Part shown: positions 63,173 to 64,000 of the stretch, in pieces | How the letters are laid out: the number at the start of each line of letters is the position of its first letter | Numbering within the stretch: position 1 is the first letter of the stretch | Origin: Actinostola sp. cb2023 | Taxonomy: Eukaryota > Cnidaria > Anthozoa > Actiniaria > Actinostolidae | Length of the DNA: 64,000 nucleotides | Direction of reading: 5' to 3' | Assembly (NCBI GenBank): GCA_033675265.1 | Contig: JAUJYZ010000775.1 | Span: 242,501 to 306,500 of the forward strand | The notes under the pieces: model-generated | The model's input: the letters and a program-made list of their open reading frames with translations, nothing else | Told to the model about the DNA's origin: nothing | Database searches by the model: none | Position numbers and translations under genes: made by a program

Positions 63173-64000
63173 TCAACGTCTTAGTATGGTAGATTTGACA
63201 GATTTCTGGATTTTGCTTAATTCTCGTCTAAAGTTTGCGTTTCCAAAGGCATATATCACAGGGCTGACGATAGAACTCGAGTGCGAGAAGGTCTCCGTGA
63301 TTTGACGCAACGAAAAAACCGGGCGGAATGACACACCGTAAACCCGCATCAAATCCACTAACATTATTGGCGCCCAGCAAACAACAAAGCATACCACCAA
63401 CACCACGAGCATCTTCAGAGCTTTCCTCTTTGATATTGCTGTTACCTTGTTAATGCTGTGCTTGCTTCGAGCGCTCAAGAAGCGGAACACCGCAGAGTAG
63501 GACACGATTATGATCAACAGAGGGATTAGGAATGCTAGGATAAAGTACGGGGTAAACGCCAGTTGGCTGTTGAAAGAGTTTTTCGCTAATGTACATCGCT
63601 TAGTTTTGCTTCTGTAGGTGATAGTTTCGGGTGACGTGCCATTATGGTTTCTAAATCTTCTCGGTACTCTGCCGCTTACTTGATACGGCTCGTCGTCTCC
63701 TACGAAGATGAATCCCATGGCAACCAAGCCAGCATAAAGCCACAGGCTCAGGATAGTCCGAACGCGACGAATTCTGCTGGAGTAGAAATTCTTAAGTGGA
63801 TGGACAATCTGTTGATAACGATCGATTGCTATCCCAGCAAGCAACGCGAAGGTAACAGCTGCGCACGCGTAGTGGGAATACAGCATCATTTTACATTCAA
63901 AGTCCGAGATGTCGATATGCATTGTGGGAATGATCAGGCGAGTTACGAGGTACACGATACGAAACATGATGTCGGCTATAGAGAGGTTCAATATCAAGGC
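63173..64000 (-). CDS. Class A GPCR, 5' end beyond the window
   Basis: The frame runs in from the window edge at 64000 with ALILNLSIADIMF (TM2, with Asp2.50) and ends at a TGA at 63173. It has the TM3 Cys (FECKMM), DRY followed by QQIVHPLK, a second extracellular loop with one NGT sequon and the partner Cys (RCTLAK), CWAP in TM6 and SPVIYAF in TM7 (NPxxY variant). It has a short basic C-terminal tail. The sequence seen is intronless. Most motifs are canonical, unlike the 42-kb receptor. Ligand and subfamily are not determinable; TM1 and the N-terminus are missing. Confidence 0.9.
   Translation of the reverse strand, partial: ALILNLSIADIMFRIVYLVTRLIIPTMHIDISDFECKMMLYSHYACAAVTFALLAGIAIDRYQQIVHPLKNFYSSRIRRVRTILSLWLYAGLVAMGFIFVGDDEPYQVSGRVPRRFRNHNGTSPETITYRSKTKRCTLAKNSFNSQLAFTPYFILAFLIPLLIIIVSYSAVFRFLSARSKHSINKVTAISKRKALKMLVVLVVCFVVCWAPIMLVDLMRVYGVSFRPVFSLRQITETFSHSSSIVSPVIYAFGNANFRRELSKIQKSVKSTILRR

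Overview
This is a eukaryotic, animal-type genomic window with moderate to low GC, introns, GT-AG splice sites and very many short fold-back transposons. Abundant ACATGTAC-type micro-repeats, intron-rich genes and intronless class A GPCRs fit a cnidarian, probably an anthozoan such as a stony coral. That assignment is inference, not proof.

Layout. Positions 1-7.1 kb are gene-poor: a tandem repeat, several MITEs, and a relic exon of an SLC5A7-like sodium/choline symporter. A complete 209-aa RAB6-like GTPase gene (3 exons, minus strand, 7548-9739) follows, with a Penelope-like retroelement tail in its first intron. From 11592 to 37848 (plus strand) lies a complete SLC44/CTL choline-transporter-like gene. 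I assembled 27 exons by splice phase, and they give exactly 705 aa with no phase conflict. Its introns hold more than twenty MITEs, a tRNA-derived SINE head and several minisatellites.

From 38 to 42 kb there are more MITEs. An intronless class A GPCR with a very long second extracellular loop (42264-43598, minus) comes next. The 45-49.3 kb stretch is nested transposon debris: a Crypton-like tyrosine-recombinase relic split by a 1,235-bp perfect-arm fold-back (7-bp TSD), then a 2,182-bp element with 9-bp TSDs, GC-rich subterminal arrays and an OTU-like reading frame. From 50 to 61 kb there are four members of an element family with 8-bp TSDs and G/C-tract termini, plus one small unknown ORF. 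A 37-bp tandem array (61.7-62.9 kb) precedes a second GPCR (63173-64000, minus) that runs off the window edge.

The most unusual observation concerns the SLC44 gene. At least five of its introns carry duplications or minisatellites whose repeat unit spans an exon-intron junction. One array has about 56 copies of a 52-bp unit, nearly all carrying a 5' splice site. Another has 14 copies of a 54-bp unit carrying a 3' splice site, and it is open in frame with the downstream exon. A third has 87-bp units carrying a 5' splice site. Two further introns hold single junction copies. I know of no described system that matches this, but I could not search for one.
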